A stretch of 64,000 bases of DNA from RGIG3102 sp964369975 (GCA_964369975.1 CAYJFZ010000009.1:1-64000), one strand, 5' to 3'. Shown: positions 24,799 to 34,088, numbered from the stretch's first letter. The notes: generated from the sequence alone by a model not told the origin. Made by a program: numbers and translations.

Positions 24799-26592
24799 AT
24801 GAATAATAAAGATAAAAATTGTCCAATAGATATACCAAAATATTGGGATTATAGATATATGGACGGTATAGAAAATATTAGCCCTAATATATATGAAGTT
24901 GAAAAGCTTGAAGATGTGAAAATGAAAGTTAGAGATGGCACAACACTTTCAGTTGATATATATAGGCCAAAAACAACAAAAGATATTAAATTCCCAGGCT
25001 TAGTTGCATATTCTTCTTATGGCAAATCTATTCAAACTATGGAGCGTGAGACTCTACAGTTTAAAACAATTTTATTTGATCATACAATAGAAGCTGGTGA
25101 TGTTTATGAGTATGTTAAAAGAGGGTACATTGTAGCAGTCCCAGACCCTCGAGGAATAGGAAAATCTGAAGGCGCATGGGATGGCTTATACGGAAGGCAA
25201 GAACAAGAAGACTGTTATGATGTAATTGAATGGCTGGCTTCTTTACCATACTGTACAGGTAAAATAGGTATGATAGGTATATCGTATTTTTCTATATTGC
25301 AGCCAATGGTAGCAGCATTAAAACCACCACATCTTACAGCGATTATGATGGTTGAAGTAGTTGATAATTTATATGAACATAACTATCCAGGCGGAGTATT
25401 TGTTAATAGATCATTTATGTATACGGATTTTTGCCCTGATGTAAATGCCATATCAACAGCGGAAAGAATATATACAACAAAAGAGCTACAAAATAAAATA
25501 GAAAATAGACTAAATGATCCTGATATTGCAAATAACGCATTGTACTCAGGTATACTTAGTTGCTGGCCACCAAGAAATCAAACATATTTCTTTGATGTTT
25601 TACTACATAATAATGATGGAGATTTTTGGCGTGAGCGCTCGATTATTGGTAGAGAAGATGAAATTAAAATACCAATGTACTTAGTTTCAGAATATTATGA
25701 GCTTGGAAGATTTGCTCAAGGACCATTTAGCGTTTTTAATAAAGCAGACCCAGAAATACCAAAAAAACTTGCAGCCTTAGAAGAGCACGATGATTTATGC
25801 CTGCCACATAAAGCATTGACTGCTGAGTATATCAGATGGTATGACTACTGGCTAAAAGGAATTGATAATGGTATAATGGACGAGCCGCCGATAAAATTAT
25901 TAGTAAGAGGAATCGAGAAAATACGATATGAAAAAGAGTGGCCTTTAAAAAGAACACAGTGGACAAAATATTATTTAAAACAAAATGAAGGATTAAGTCC
26001 TGAAAAAGAATTAAATGATGATATAAAACCAGTGGTATTCAATCATAAAAGCCCATTTAATGATGGCTCTATAGAAACATATATGGCCCCTGCTTCTTCT
26101 TTTAAAACAGAAGTTTTACAAGAAGATGTTGAAATAACAGGCCCAATTGTAATGCACTTATTTGCAGCAATAGACAAAGAGGATGCAAATTTTACAATTA
26201 TGTTAAATGATTTACCTATTCAAGGCAGAGCGAAAAATGTAGTAACGGGTAATTTAAAAGCCTCTTGTAAAGCAGACGATGAAAAAGAATTAGAGCCTTG
26301 GGAAACGAACAATGATTTAACAAGAAATAAGGCGATAGTAAAAGGAGAAATTAACGAGTATACAATAGAGTTAATGAACACTTCTTATGTATTTAAAAAA
26401 GGACATAGAATTGAAATCGAAATTAAAAACTATGATGCTAATCCGTTTCACTGGATGACACAGCTTGTGAATAGTCAAGATATTGAATATAAATTCTTTG
26501 TAGATAGCGTAAATGCATCATATATTAATTTTCCAGTTATTCCTTATTCGGATGATGAACAATGGCTAAAAAACGATGAAAATACTAAATAA
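24799..26592 (+). CDS. CocE/NonD-type hydrolase
   Basis: 597-residue paralogue of the preceding protein. It shares DGTTLSVDIYRP, DPRGIGKSEG, GKIGMIGISYFSILQP, RWYDYWLKGIDNG and the C-terminal beta domain. Here the nucleophile elbow G-I-S-Y keeps Ser162, although the last Gly of the motif is Ser. The acid position again reads YYE and the usual GPW-x-H is replaced by a region containing DDLCLPH. The family hydrolyses esters or N-terminal/acyl amide bonds. No signal peptide is seen, so the substrate is intracellular. Last gene of the MerR operon. The two hydrolase-like proteins may form a heteromer; that is inference. Confidence 0.82.
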   Translation: MNNKDKNCPIDIPKYWDYRYMDGIENISPNIYEVEKLEDVKMKVRDGTTLSVDIYRPKTTKDIKFPGLVAYSSYGKSIQTMERETLQFKTILFDHTIEAGDVYEYVKRGYIVAVPDPRGIGKSEGAWDGLYGRQEQEDCYDVIEWLASLPYCTGKIGMIGISYFSILQPMVAALKPPHLTAIMMVEVVDNLYEHNYPGGVFVNRSFMYTDFCPDVNAISTAERIYTTKELQNKIENRLNDPDIANNALYSGILSCWPPRNQTYFFDVLLHNNDGDFWRERSIIGREDEIKIPMYLVSEYYELGRFAQGPFSVFNKADPEIPKKLAALEEHDDLCLPHKALTAEYIRWYDYWLKGIDNGIMDEPPIKLLVRGIEKIRYEKEWPLKRTQWTKYYLKQNEGLSPEKELNDDIKPVVFNHKSPFNDGSIETYMAPASSFKTEVLQEDVEITGPIVMHLFAAIDKEDANFTIMLNDLPIQGRAKNVVTGNLKASCKADDEKELEPWETNNDLTRNKAIVKGEINEYTIELMNTSYVFKKGHRIEIEIKNYDANPFHWMTQLVNSQDIEYKFFVDSVNASYINFPVIPYSDDEQWLKNDENTK

Positions 26593-26693
26593 AACTACCA
26601 AAATAAAACTTAAAGATAATTTGTCTTTTAAATTTGTTTTGACATATATGTAGATAATATAGTAATATTTAAGAGTAAATCCTTAAAGATAAT

Positions 26694-26739
26694 AATCAGC
26701 TCCTTTTGCTAAATTAATTATGCTGAATAGGAGCTGATT
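26694..26739 (+). terminator. long-loop hairpin, possible terminator of the MerR operon
   Basis: Ten-bp perfect inverted repeat AATCAGCTCC / GGAGCTGATT with a 26-nt loop, followed by an AT-rich tail rather than a clean T run. It lies about 100 bp after the operon. A TTGACA box occurs just before it, near 26638. Confidence 0.4.
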
Positions 26740-26808
26740 TATTATATTTATAAAATTAATTTTTAATTAAAAGACATTTATATAAATTTATTAAAAAGGA
26801 GGTAGGGG

Positions 26809-28128
26809 ATGAAGATACTAAAGCCAGTAAAATATGTTTTGGATACATTAAATGAAAATAATTATAATAGCTATTTAGTTGGCGGTTTTGTAAGAGATGC
26901 CATTTTAAATATAGCTTGTTTTGATATAGATATAGCAACAAACGCCCCGCCTACAAAAATACAAAGTCTTTTTAAAGATTATATTATAAACGAAAATGGC
27001 TTAAAGTATGCAAGCTTTGTTTTAAGTATTGAAGATGTAAAAATTGAAATAACAAGTTTTAGAAAAGATGGTGAGTATCAAGATAAAAGAAAACCAGATT
27101 TTATAGAATTAGTAAATGATTTTAAAGATGATGTTCTACGCAGAGATTTTACAATTAATGCAATAGGCTATAATGAAAAAGAAGGTTTTGCTGACTTTTT
27201 TAATGGGATTAAAGACTTAGAAAATAAAACTTTAAGATGTATACAAAATGCAAATAAAAAATTATCCGAAGATCCTTTAAGGATATTAAGAGGACTTAGG
27301 TTTTGTGCAAAATATAATTTAAAAGCAGATAAAGACACTAAAAAAGCAATGATAGAAAATGCGCATTTATTAAATTCATTATCAAAAGAAAGAATGTATG
27401 ATGAAACTTTAAAAATACTTAAAGGCGAATTCATAAAAGAAGTGATAGAAGAGTACATAGAAATTTTTAGTATTATGTTTAGCTTTTTACTTCCTATGAA
27501 AAACTTTGACCAAAACACTCCTTACCATGAATATGACTTGCTCACTCACACCCTAAAAGTATTAGAAAATGTAAAAAAAACTCCCCACTTTATTTTAGCA
27601 GCCCTTTTACACGATGTAGGCAAACTCACAACAAAGACAACTGATGAAGAAGGCATAAGCCATTATTATAATCATGCGAATAAAAGCTATGAGTTCGCAA
27701 AAGATTTTTTAGAAAACAAAGGCTTTTCAAAACAAACTATTACAAAAACTTTAAATTTAGTTTTAAGACATACTGATAAGGTCTATCTTGATGATAAAAA
27801 AATAAAATTACTATTGAATAAAATTAAAGAAGAAGACTTTTTTGATTTAATGAAATTTAAAATAGCAGATGATTTATCAAAAAAGAAAAAAGAAGATAAA
27901 AGGGTAGTATACTATAAGGAGATAGTAGCAAGAGCAAAAACAATTATAGAAAAAAATGATACTTATAAAATAGAACATTTAAAAGTAAAAGGTGAAGATA
28001 TATTACAATTAGTAGAAAATAAAAGCGACATAAGCAAAATTTTAAATAATTTATTACAATTAGTAATAAATGAAGAGTTAGTAAATGATAAAGAAGTGCT
28101 TATCAATTATGTAAAAACTATAAAATAA
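26809..28128 (+). CDS. cca: CCA-adding tRNA nucleotidyltransferase with HD domain
   Basis: 439 residues. Class II nucleotidyltransferase head: LVGGFVRDAIL near residue 24 and the metal-binding DIDIAT, then RRDFTINAIGY and the RILRGLRF region, and a C-terminal HD domain with LLHDVGK near residue 267 (YHEYDLLTHTLKVL before it). It adds or repairs the CCA 3' end of tRNAs, and the HD domain may trim phosphates. The start follows AAAAGGAGG. It is monocistronic and ends at a strong palindromic terminator. A poly(A) polymerase of the same family is the only realistic alternative. Confidence 0.9.
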   Translation: MKILKPVKYVLDTLNENNYNSYLVGGFVRDAILNIACFDIDIATNAPPTKIQSLFKDYIINENGLKYASFVLSIEDVKIEITSFRKDGEYQDKRKPDFIELVNDFKDDVLRRDFTINAIGYNEKEGFADFFNGIKDLENKTLRCIQNANKKLSEDPLRILRGLRFCAKYNLKADKDTKKAMIENAHLLNSLSKERMYDETLKILKGEFIKEVIEEYIEIFSIMFSFLLPMKNFDQNTPYHEYDLLTHTLKVLENVKKTPHFILAALLHDVGKLTTKTTDEEGISHYYNHANKSYEFAKDFLENKGFSKQTITKTLNLVLRHTDKVYLDDKKIKLLLNKIKEEDFFDLMKFKIADDLSKKKKEDKRVVYYKEIVARAKTIIEKNDTYKIEHLKVKGEDILQLVENKSDISKILNNLLQLVINEELVNDKEVLINYVKTIK

Positions 28129-28163
28129 AAAACAGCTTAAACAATTGTTTAAGCTGTTTTTTT
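28127..28163. terminator. bidirectional intrinsic terminator
   Basis: AAAACAGCTTAAAC / GTTTAAGCTGTTTT palindrome with flanking A and T runs between the convergent cca and aldo/keto reductase genes. Confidence 0.88.
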
Positions 28164-28171
28164 ATTTTTAA

Positions 28172-29191
28172 TTAGTTAGCAAAAGCATTCTCTACTTCTT
28201 TTAACATTTTTATGATTTCTAAATCATAAGGGCATCTTGGCTCACAAGCTCCACAAGCGATACAATCTTTAGCGCTCACTTTTAAAGTTGCAAATCTTCC
28301 TTTTGCCCAGTCTGCTAAGCCTTCGTATTTTTTTAGATAGTTTAAGAATAAGAAGTTTGAAGGAATATCAATGCCCACAGTACATGGTGCACAGTAGCCA
28401 CATCTACGACAGAAGTTATCGCCTAATTCTTCTCTGATTTTTACTACTGTTTCTTTTTCTTGTTCTGTTAGAGGAGTTAAGTTATTCCAAACTTTAGCAT
28501 TTTTCTCAACTTCGCTAACATCGCCCATACCAGGAATAGATATATCACATAAACCGCTATCAGCAATAAATCTTAAAGCTAAGTCATAGTCATCTAAATT
28601 ACCACCTGCAAGAGGCTTCATTGAAATAGTACCGATGTTTTTATCTAATGCTTTTTGTAATACATTTACACCGTGTAGCTCAACTATATTATAAGGGAAC
28701 ATTACAGTATCTATAATATCGCCATAGTTATCAATAGCTTTTTCCATAGCATCCACATTATGGAAAGTAGCTCCGATAAAACCTATTTTTTTAGCTTCTT
28801 TTGCTTCTTTTAGTGCTTTATAAGCTCCGTTTTCACCAAAAACTGTATCAAGGTCAACAGCTTTAACATTGTGAAACTGGTAAATTTCGATATAGTCAGT
28901 TTGTAAATTATCAAGGCTTATTTGTACATCTTTTTTCATGCCTTCATAATCTCTTGCCATACTCTTAGTAGCTAAAATAAATTTTTCTCTTCTTCCTTTT
29001 AAAGCAGCGCCTAAGTATTCTTCTGATACAGTATAACCTCTTGCTGTATCTATGTAGTTAATTCCGTATTCTTCGAGTTTATCTACTACTTCTTTTGTGT
29101 TTTCAATAGAATCTCTTTGAATAGGGATACCGCCAAAGGAAATAGTAGCTACTTCTAAATTTGTTCTTCCAAGTTTTGTAAACTTTTTCAT
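28172..29191 (-). CDS. aldo/keto reductase with C-terminal ferredoxin-like domain
   Basis: 339 residues. The aldo/keto reductase barrel shows LGRTNLEVATISFGG, the catalytic-region DTARGY and KSM segments, QFHNV and IGFIGATFHN. The tail holds cysteine clusters: CRRCGYCAPC near 275 and CIACGACEPRCP near 310, fit for two [4Fe-4S] clusters. The fused form suggests ferredoxin-linked rather than only NADPH-linked reduction. The physiological substrate is unknown. The start at 29191 has GAGGATT; an earlier in-frame ATG has none. A paralogue lies at 52699-53826. Confidence 0.9.
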   Translation of the reverse strand: MKKFTKLGRTNLEVATISFGGIPIQRDSIENTKEVVDKLEEYGINYIDTARGYTVSEEYLGAALKGRREKFILATKSMARDYEGMKKDVQISLDNLQTDYIEIYQFHNVKAVDLDTVFGENGAYKALKEAKEAKKIGFIGATFHNVDAMEKAIDNYGDIIDTVMFPYNIVELHGVNVLQKALDKNIGTISMKPLAGGNLDDYDLALRFIADSGLCDISIPGMGDVSEVEKNAKVWNNLTPLTEQEKETVVKIREELGDNFCRRCGYCAPCTVGIDIPSNFLFLNYLKKYEGLADWAKGRFATLKVSAKDCIACGACEPRCPYDLEIIKMLKEVENAFAN

Positions 29192-29348
29192 AATAATCCT
29201 CACTTTATAAAATAACTTAAGTATAACTTAAAATCTAATCTAATTATACAGCAAAACTAAGATTCTTGCAAGCAAAGTAAATAACAAAGTATAAATTTTA
29301 TTTTTTTGCAAATAGTATAAATAAACGATAAGTAAAGGAGCTTAAAGT

Positions 29349-30293
29349 ATGAAAAAATTAACAGCAATAACCACAGGGGCAGCTATAAGTTTTTTACTAA
29401 CTGCATGTAGTATAAATATGGAAGATGCAACGAACAGTATTCAAAATCCTAATATTTATAAAATAGGTATGGCAAGCTACACTTCAACACAGGATACCTA
29501 TGGATATACACAGGATTTGAACGCTCAAAGTAATGTAAGCACAAGCTATGTAACTTGTATAGTTAGTGATGATGGGATAATAGAGCATGTAGAGATAGAT
29601 GAAGTGCAAACGACATTGAACTTTGATGGCGAGGGGCAGTTACTTGATTATATGCAATATGAAGTACCCTCAAAAAAAGAGCTTGCCTTTAATTATGGGA
29701 TGAAGGATTATAGCAGTATAGGAAAAGAATGGCATGAGCAAATAGATGCTTTAGAAAAATATATGGTCGGCAAAGATATCAATATATTTATAGCCGAGGC
29801 GAATTTAAGAAATAGAAGCGTTTATAGTATGTATGATGAAAATTATGTAAATGATTATTATACAGACTACGGTTATTTACAAGAAAATTACGGTATAGGC
29901 TCAAACACTAACAACTATTATATGCAAAATGAAAACACTTCATATTACAGAAACAAAACTAAGGAAAACTTTGATAGCTACGATTATGGACAATCAAGCA
30001 CAGATAGTGCACCACCGACAGATGAAGCAAGTTTAATTGAGATGCAGACCTCTAAAGATACTCAAAATTCAAATATTACTTCTATAACAGAAAACTCAAT
30101 GCCGTATGAAGAAGATTTGAATTCAAGTGATGCTTTAGAAAATAGTATGACTGAAAATGAAACGAATAGTAACACAGAAAATAATACAGATGATGAAATG
30201 GGAAGCTGGAAAACAGACTTACAAGCAAGTGTTACAATAAATACAGATAATATTATGTATGCCCTATTAAAGGCTTATGAAAATGCAAGATAA
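29349..30293 (+). CDS. lipoprotein with FMN-binding-like region
   Basis: 314 residues with a lipobox LTAC (Cys20), so it is a surface lipoprotein. Residues about 45-150 (VSTSYVTCIVSDDGIIEHVEIDEVQ, then KKELAFNYGMKDYSSIGKEWHEQIDALEKYMVGK) match a recurrent clostridial lipoprotein segment related to FMN-binding domains. The rest (about 165-290) is a Tyr/Asn/Ser/Glu-rich low-complexity region, then WKTDLQASVTINTDNIMYALLKAYENA. In homologues that closing segment is part of the same repeat family. No classical covalent flavin Thr motif was recognised. Ribosome site AAAGGAG. Function unknown; an extracellular redox role is possible. Confidence 0.72.
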   Translation: MKKLTAITTGAAISFLLTACSINMEDATNSIQNPNIYKIGMASYTSTQDTYGYTQDLNAQSNVSTSYVTCIVSDDGIIEHVEIDEVQTTLNFDGEGQLLDYMQYEVPSKKELAFNYGMKDYSSIGKEWHEQIDALEKYMVGKDINIFIAEANLRNRSVYSMYDENYVNDYYTDYGYLQENYGIGSNTNNYYMQNENTSYYRNKTKENFDSYDYGQSSTDSAPPTDEASLIEMQTSKDTQNSNITSITENSMPYEEDLNSSDALENSMTENETNSNTENNTDDEMGSWKTDLQASVTINTDNIMYALLKAYENAR

Positions 30294-30300
30294 GTAAATA

Positions 30301-30338
30301 TAAAAAAATTCTACTTTTATAGGTAGGATTTTTTTATA
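30301..30338 (+). terminator. imperfect intrinsic terminator
   Basis: A hairpin with CTAC / GTAG core and A/T flanks followed by seven T residues, after the lipoprotein stop. Confidence 0.6.
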
Positions 30339-30381
30339 TTTTATGATATAATATACTAAAATTTTAAAAGGAGGAAAAGTG

Positions 30382-31293
30382 ATGATAAATAAAAGATATA
30401 AAACTCATTTTTTAATTGTTTTTGCAATTAGTGCTATTATGCTTTTAATAGCAAGTTTTTACGATTATAAAATAAGTGAATTTTTATATGCGCCCGATAG
30501 CTTTTTAGCTGTATTTTTATCTTCGTTTGGCGCTTATTTTATTTTCTTATTCATCCCTTTTACTTCTATTACTTTAATAAGAAGAAGCAAGGCAAAGATT
30601 GGCTTTTTAATTATTGGCTTTGCTATTTTATTTGTATCCTTTGTAGTGCCTATTTATTTTGCAAACGAAAGTTTGTTGCGCTCAGGCTTTTCTACAAGGA
30701 ATGATCCTTATACCTTAGGGCTTTTAGCAGGAGTTTTAACGAGTTTAGTATTTTTATATGTTAGAAGCTTAGATAAACAAAGTCTTAAAAAAGTAATATC
30801 AGTTTGTGTTTTTGCATTTTTATTACTGCTTTTTACAGGGATAGTTTTATTTAGCTTAAAGTTTAGTTTTTCAAGGGATAAGTATTCTGATATAATTACT
30901 TTGTCGCAAGAGTTTAAGTTTACTCCTTGGTATTCTCCTGAATTTTTTGCAAATAAATTTTCCTTTGTTTGCGAATACACAGCGGGCTGTATGGGCTTAT
31001 TAACTCTTTTAGTATTTCCTTTCGTGTTTGATTTTTTTGAAGGTAGGGAGGATATACTTTTTGTAATAGTTTATATGTTTGCATTTTTTATGGGCTTATC
31101 AAGGATAATGCTCGGCAAAAGTTTTCTTTCAGATGTGAGCATTGCGATAATGATGATGAGTTTAATATTTATTATGCTAACGCCGATTTTTGAAAAATTG
31201 TACCTACTTAAAAAACGCCTTGAAACAAAACAAAAACCACTGCCAAAACCAAAGTATAAAAAAGAAAATATAAAAATTAAAAAGAAAAAATAA
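30382..31293 (+). CDS. PAP2-like membrane protein with degenerate active site
   Basis: 303 residues with about seven hydrophobic segments. It aligns by motif with PAP2 phosphatases: SRDKYSD and KFTPWYSPEF around the first motif, then SFVCEYTAG where active enzymes have S-F-P-S-G-H-T-A, and GLSRIMLGKSFLSDVSIA where they have SR-x(4)-G-x-H-F-x-S-D. Both catalytic histidines are lost (Tyr and Ser). It is likely a pseudophosphatase of the lipid-phosphate family. The start is the ATG at 30382, 7 nt after AGGAGG. The basic C-terminus (KPKYKKENIKIKKKK) would be cytoplasmic. Confidence 0.72.
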   Translation: MINKRYKTHFLIVFAISAIMLLIASFYDYKISEFLYAPDSFLAVFLSSFGAYFIFLFIPFTSITLIRRSKAKIGFLIIGFAILFVSFVVPIYFANESLLRSGFSTRNDPYTLGLLAGVLTSLVFLYVRSLDKQSLKKVISVCVFAFLLLLFTGIVLFSLKFSFSRDKYSDIITLSQEFKFTPWYSPEFFANKFSFVCEYTAGCMGLLTLLVFPFVFDFFEGREDILFVIVYMFAFFMGLSRIMLGKSFLSDVSIAIMMMSLIFIMLTPIFEKLYLLKKRLETKQKPLPKPKYKKENIKIKKKK

Positions 31294-31324
31294 AAGACAC
31301 TATCGTTTTGATAGTGTCTTTTTT
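31292..31324. terminator. bidirectional intrinsic terminator
   Basis: AAAAGACACTATC / GATAGTGTCTTTT stem, nearly identical to the terminator at 10167-10200, between convergent genes. Confidence 0.85.
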
Positions 31325-31329
31325 ATAGT

Positions 31330-32742
31330 TTAAATTAATAAAGGCAGAATTAAACTTGCAAGGCCTAAGAATACTAAAAAGCCTAAAATATCAGTTGAGG
31401 CTGTTAGGAAGATACTACTTGCTAAAGCAGGGTCTAAGTTTAATTTTTTTAAGATTAATGGGATGAAAAAGCCAAAAAATGAAGCTATCATATAATTAGA
31501 AATCATAGCCATTACAATGATCAAAGAAAGATAAAAGTTTTCATATCTTACATACATCACAGCCGCTGCTAATAAGCCTGTAACACTTGCATTTAATACC
31601 CCTACAAAAATTTCTTTAAATACTCTTTTATAATCGTCTTTTAAATTAATCTCTCCTAAGGTTATGCCTCTTATGACTATGGATAAAGTTTGTGAGCCTG
31701 CGTTTCCGCCCATGCCTGTGATTATGGGCATGACAGCAGCAAGGGCTACAACTTGCGAAATAGTATTTTCAAACTGGCTTATTACATAGCTTGCAACAGT
31801 GGCTGTAAAAAGATTTACTATCAGCCAAGGAAGCCTCACTTTTACACTTTGAAAAACAGAAGAATAAACTGTTTCCTCACCACTTACACCACCGAGTTTT
31901 AAAATATCCTCAGTTTGTTCTTCCACTAAAACATCGATGATATCATCAACTGTAATTATACCTAAAAGATGATTTTTTCTATTAGTAACAGCAATAGCCT
32001 TTAAGTCATACCTTGAAACGAGTCGTGATACTTCTTCCTGGTCTTCATTTGCAAAAACAGTAATTATATTATCGTCCATAATATTTAATAAGGTTTCTTC
32101 ATCTTTTGCTATGAAAATATCTCTTAAATCGGCTGTTCCTATTAATTCTTTTTTATGATTTAGTATGAAAATAGTCTCAATTACTTCTGTTTTTGGGCCT
32201 ATTTCTTTTATTTTTTGCAAGGCTTGCGAGGCCTTTAAATTTGAGCGTAGAGCGATGTATTCAGTTGTCATAATGCCGCCCGCTGTATCCTCATCATAAA
32301 GCACTAAGTTGTGAATATCAGCATAGCTTTTGCTTTTCATTAAATTAAGAAGTTGTTTTTTTCTATCAGTTCTTACAAGGCCTAAAATATCGGCAATATC
32401 ATCATTTGACATAAAATTAAATATACTTAATAAGATAGTATCATTTAATAATTTAGCTATCCTTTTTTGCAAATCTTCATCGCATTGTTCTAATAGTAAG
32501 GCTATGTGTTCTGTATTTATTTTCTTAAAGAACTCTAAGATTTCATCGTCTTCAAAATCATTTAAAGAATAGGCTATATCAATAGCATAAATGGAGTCAA
32601 TAACGGCAGTAAGAGTATCTATATCGCTATCTAAAATAAGCTTTTTTAAATCAATGTTCATATCATTATCTTCATCCATTTCAGCTAAAATAGCAGATAT
32701 TAATTCTGTTTTTTCTAAGGGTAATTTATTTTTTTCTCTCAT
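31330..32742 (-). CDS. mgtE: MgtE magnesium transporter
   Basis: 470 residues, full length for MgtE. Helical N domain (about 1-140) with repeated acidic helices, two CBS domains (about 145-265; YDEDTAGGIMTTEYIAL and IAVTNRKNHLLGIITVDDIIDVL), then five transmembrane segments with the pore signature GMGGNAGSQTLSIVIRG near residue 345. It is a Mg2+ channel gated by cytosolic Mg2+ through the N and CBS domains. No M-box riboswitch could be seen in the short upstream region, so control is probably at the protein level. AGGAGG ribosome site. Confidence 0.93.
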   Translation of the reverse strand: MREKNKLPLEKTELISAILAEMDEDNDMNIDLKKLILDSDIDTLTAVIDSIYAIDIAYSLNDFEDDEILEFFKKINTEHIALLLEQCDEDLQKRIAKLLNDTILLSIFNFMSNDDIADILGLVRTDRKKQLLNLMKSKSYADIHNLVLYDEDTAGGIMTTEYIALRSNLKASQALQKIKEIGPKTEVIETIFILNHKKELIGTADLRDIFIAKDEETLLNIMDDNIITVFANEDQEEVSRLVSRYDLKAIAVTNRKNHLLGIITVDDIIDVLVEEQTEDILKLGGVSGEETVYSSVFQSVKVRLPWLIVNLFTATVASYVISQFENTISQVVALAAVMPIITGMGGNAGSQTLSIVIRGITLGEINLKDDYKRVFKEIFVGVLNASVTGLLAAAVMYVRYENFYLSLIIVMAMISNYMIASFFGFFIPLILKKLNLDPALASSIFLTASTDILGFLVFLGLASLILPLLI

Positions 32743-32829
32743 AACAAATAGCTCCTCCTTTTGATGATTTTATATATAAATTATAACAAAGCTAAAAAGT
32801 AAACGCAATAATAAAGAAAAATTTTACAT

Positions 32830-32863
32830 AAAAAAAGCGGATAGTAAATACTATTCGCTTTTT
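32830..32863 (-). terminator. intrinsic terminator of mnmA
   Basis: On the minus strand a GCG-ATAGTA / TACTAT-CGC type stem followed by seven T residues, a few bases after the mnmA stop codon. Confidence 0.8.
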
Positions 32864-32866
32864 AAA

Positions 32867-33964
32867 TTAAATATTTTCACTTTTTGTTATAAAGCCTCCA
32901 GCTAAAACTAAGTCATCTTCATAAATAACGACGCTTTGCCCTTTAGCAGTTGCCCTTATTGGCTCATTAAAAACTACAGTAAGGCTATCGCTGGATAAAC
33001 TCATTATTTTTGCTTTATCACCCTTTGCAGCACTCCGAACTTTCATAGAGAATTCATCACCGATGTTTATTTTCTTTAAATTAGTGTATACGACATCGCT
33101 GATAGTAACGCTGTTAAAATACTCATCTCCTGAATAAGCTAAAAGCACATCTCCATTTTCGCTTATTTCTTTTACAAACACGGGTTTGCCTAAAGCTATA
33201 TTAAGTCCTTTTCTTTGCCCTACTGTATAATGATGCACTCCTAAATGCTTATTTAATTTTTCATTAGCTGGAGAAATGAAGTATCCTTCTTTTGCTTTAT
33301 AGCCTTTATCTTCGATGAATTGTGCATGGTTATTAGAAGGTATAAAACAAATTTCTTGGCTATCAGGCTTATCTGCATTAAATAAATTAATGTCTTTTGC
33401 CTGCTGTCTTATCTGTGTTTTTTCATAACCGCCTAAAGGCAAAATTAATCTTGATAACACTTCTTGACTTAATCTATAAAGCATATAGCTTTGGTCTTTT
33501 AAAAAACTCACTGCCTTTTTAATATAAAAAGTATCTTCAATTTTTACTACCTGTGCATAATGGCCTGTTGCTATATAGCCTATTCCTAACTCATCAGCTA
33601 AATCTATTAAAGTTTTAAATTTAACTAAGGGATTACAGATAACGCAAGGATTTGGAGTTATTCCATCGCAGTAATTTTTGCAAAATGAAGTAACTACTAA
33701 TTCATCAAAATCTTTTGTAGCGTCTGCTATATGTAATTTTATGCCTAAAAATTCACTCACTTTTTTAGCATCAATTATAGCACCGCTCGTCTCATTTGAA
33801 AATTTTATTACAACGCCCTCAACTGTAAGGCCTTGCTTTTTTAATAAGTCAACGGCTACTGAAGAATCAACTCCACCAGAAACGCCAACTAAAACTTTTG
33901 TATAATCTAATTGTTTCAAAATCTTTACCAATCTTTCGTTTTTCTTACATTGAATATTGTACAC
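32867..33964 (-). CDS. mnmA: tRNA 2-thiouridylase MnmA
   Basis: Up to 365 residues. PP-loop SGGVDSS, the catalytic Cys in NPCVICNPLVKF, the GHYA motif, DQSYMLYRLSQEVLSRLILPLGGY and the second Cys in SQEICFIPSNN are all present. MnmA thiolates U34 of Lys, Glu and Gln tRNAs using sulfur from a cysteine desulfurase, which is not encoded nearby. The start is uncertain. The longest frame begins at GTG 33964 without a ribosome site; TTG codons at 33931 and 33919 would give a more usual N-terminus just before KVLVGVSGG. Confidence 0.92.
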   Translation of the reverse strand: MYNIQCKKNERLVKILKQLDYTKVLVGVSGGVDSSVAVDLLKKQGLTVEGVVIKFSNETSGAIIDAKKVSEFLGIKLHIADATKDFDELVVTSFCKNYCDGITPNPCVICNPLVKFKTLIDLADELGIGYIATGHYAQVVKIEDTFYIKKAVSFLKDQSYMLYRLSQEVLSRLILPLGGYEKTQIRQQAKDINLFNADKPDSQEICFIPSNNHAQFIEDKGYKAKEGYFISPANEKLNKHLGVHHYTVGQRKGLNIALGKPVFVKEISENGDVLLAYSGDEYFNSVTISDVVYTNLKKINIGDEFSMKVRSAAKGDKAKIMSLSSDSLTVVFNEPIRATAKGQSVVIYEDDLVLAGGFITKSENI

Positions 33965-34088
33965 TAAAAAAGTATACTTATCAATAAAAATGTGAGGACA
34001 TCACAAAAAGAATATTAATTTTTAATAATATTATTTTAGAGTTTTAAAAGCTTAATTTATAAAAAATAGGCAATACTAAAATATAAAA

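Noticed and set aside
10167..31324. Nearly identical terminator hairpins (GACACTATC arms) at 10167-10200 and 31292-31324, thought of as a dispersed repeat
   Set aside because: Similarity is limited to the short hairpin arms and both sit exactly at gene ends, so shared terminator sequence explains it.
32743..32866. M-box riboswitch upstream of mgtE
   Set aside because: The gap is only about 120 bp and shows no conserved M-box segments; it is filled by a normal promoter, ribosome site and the mnmA terminator.
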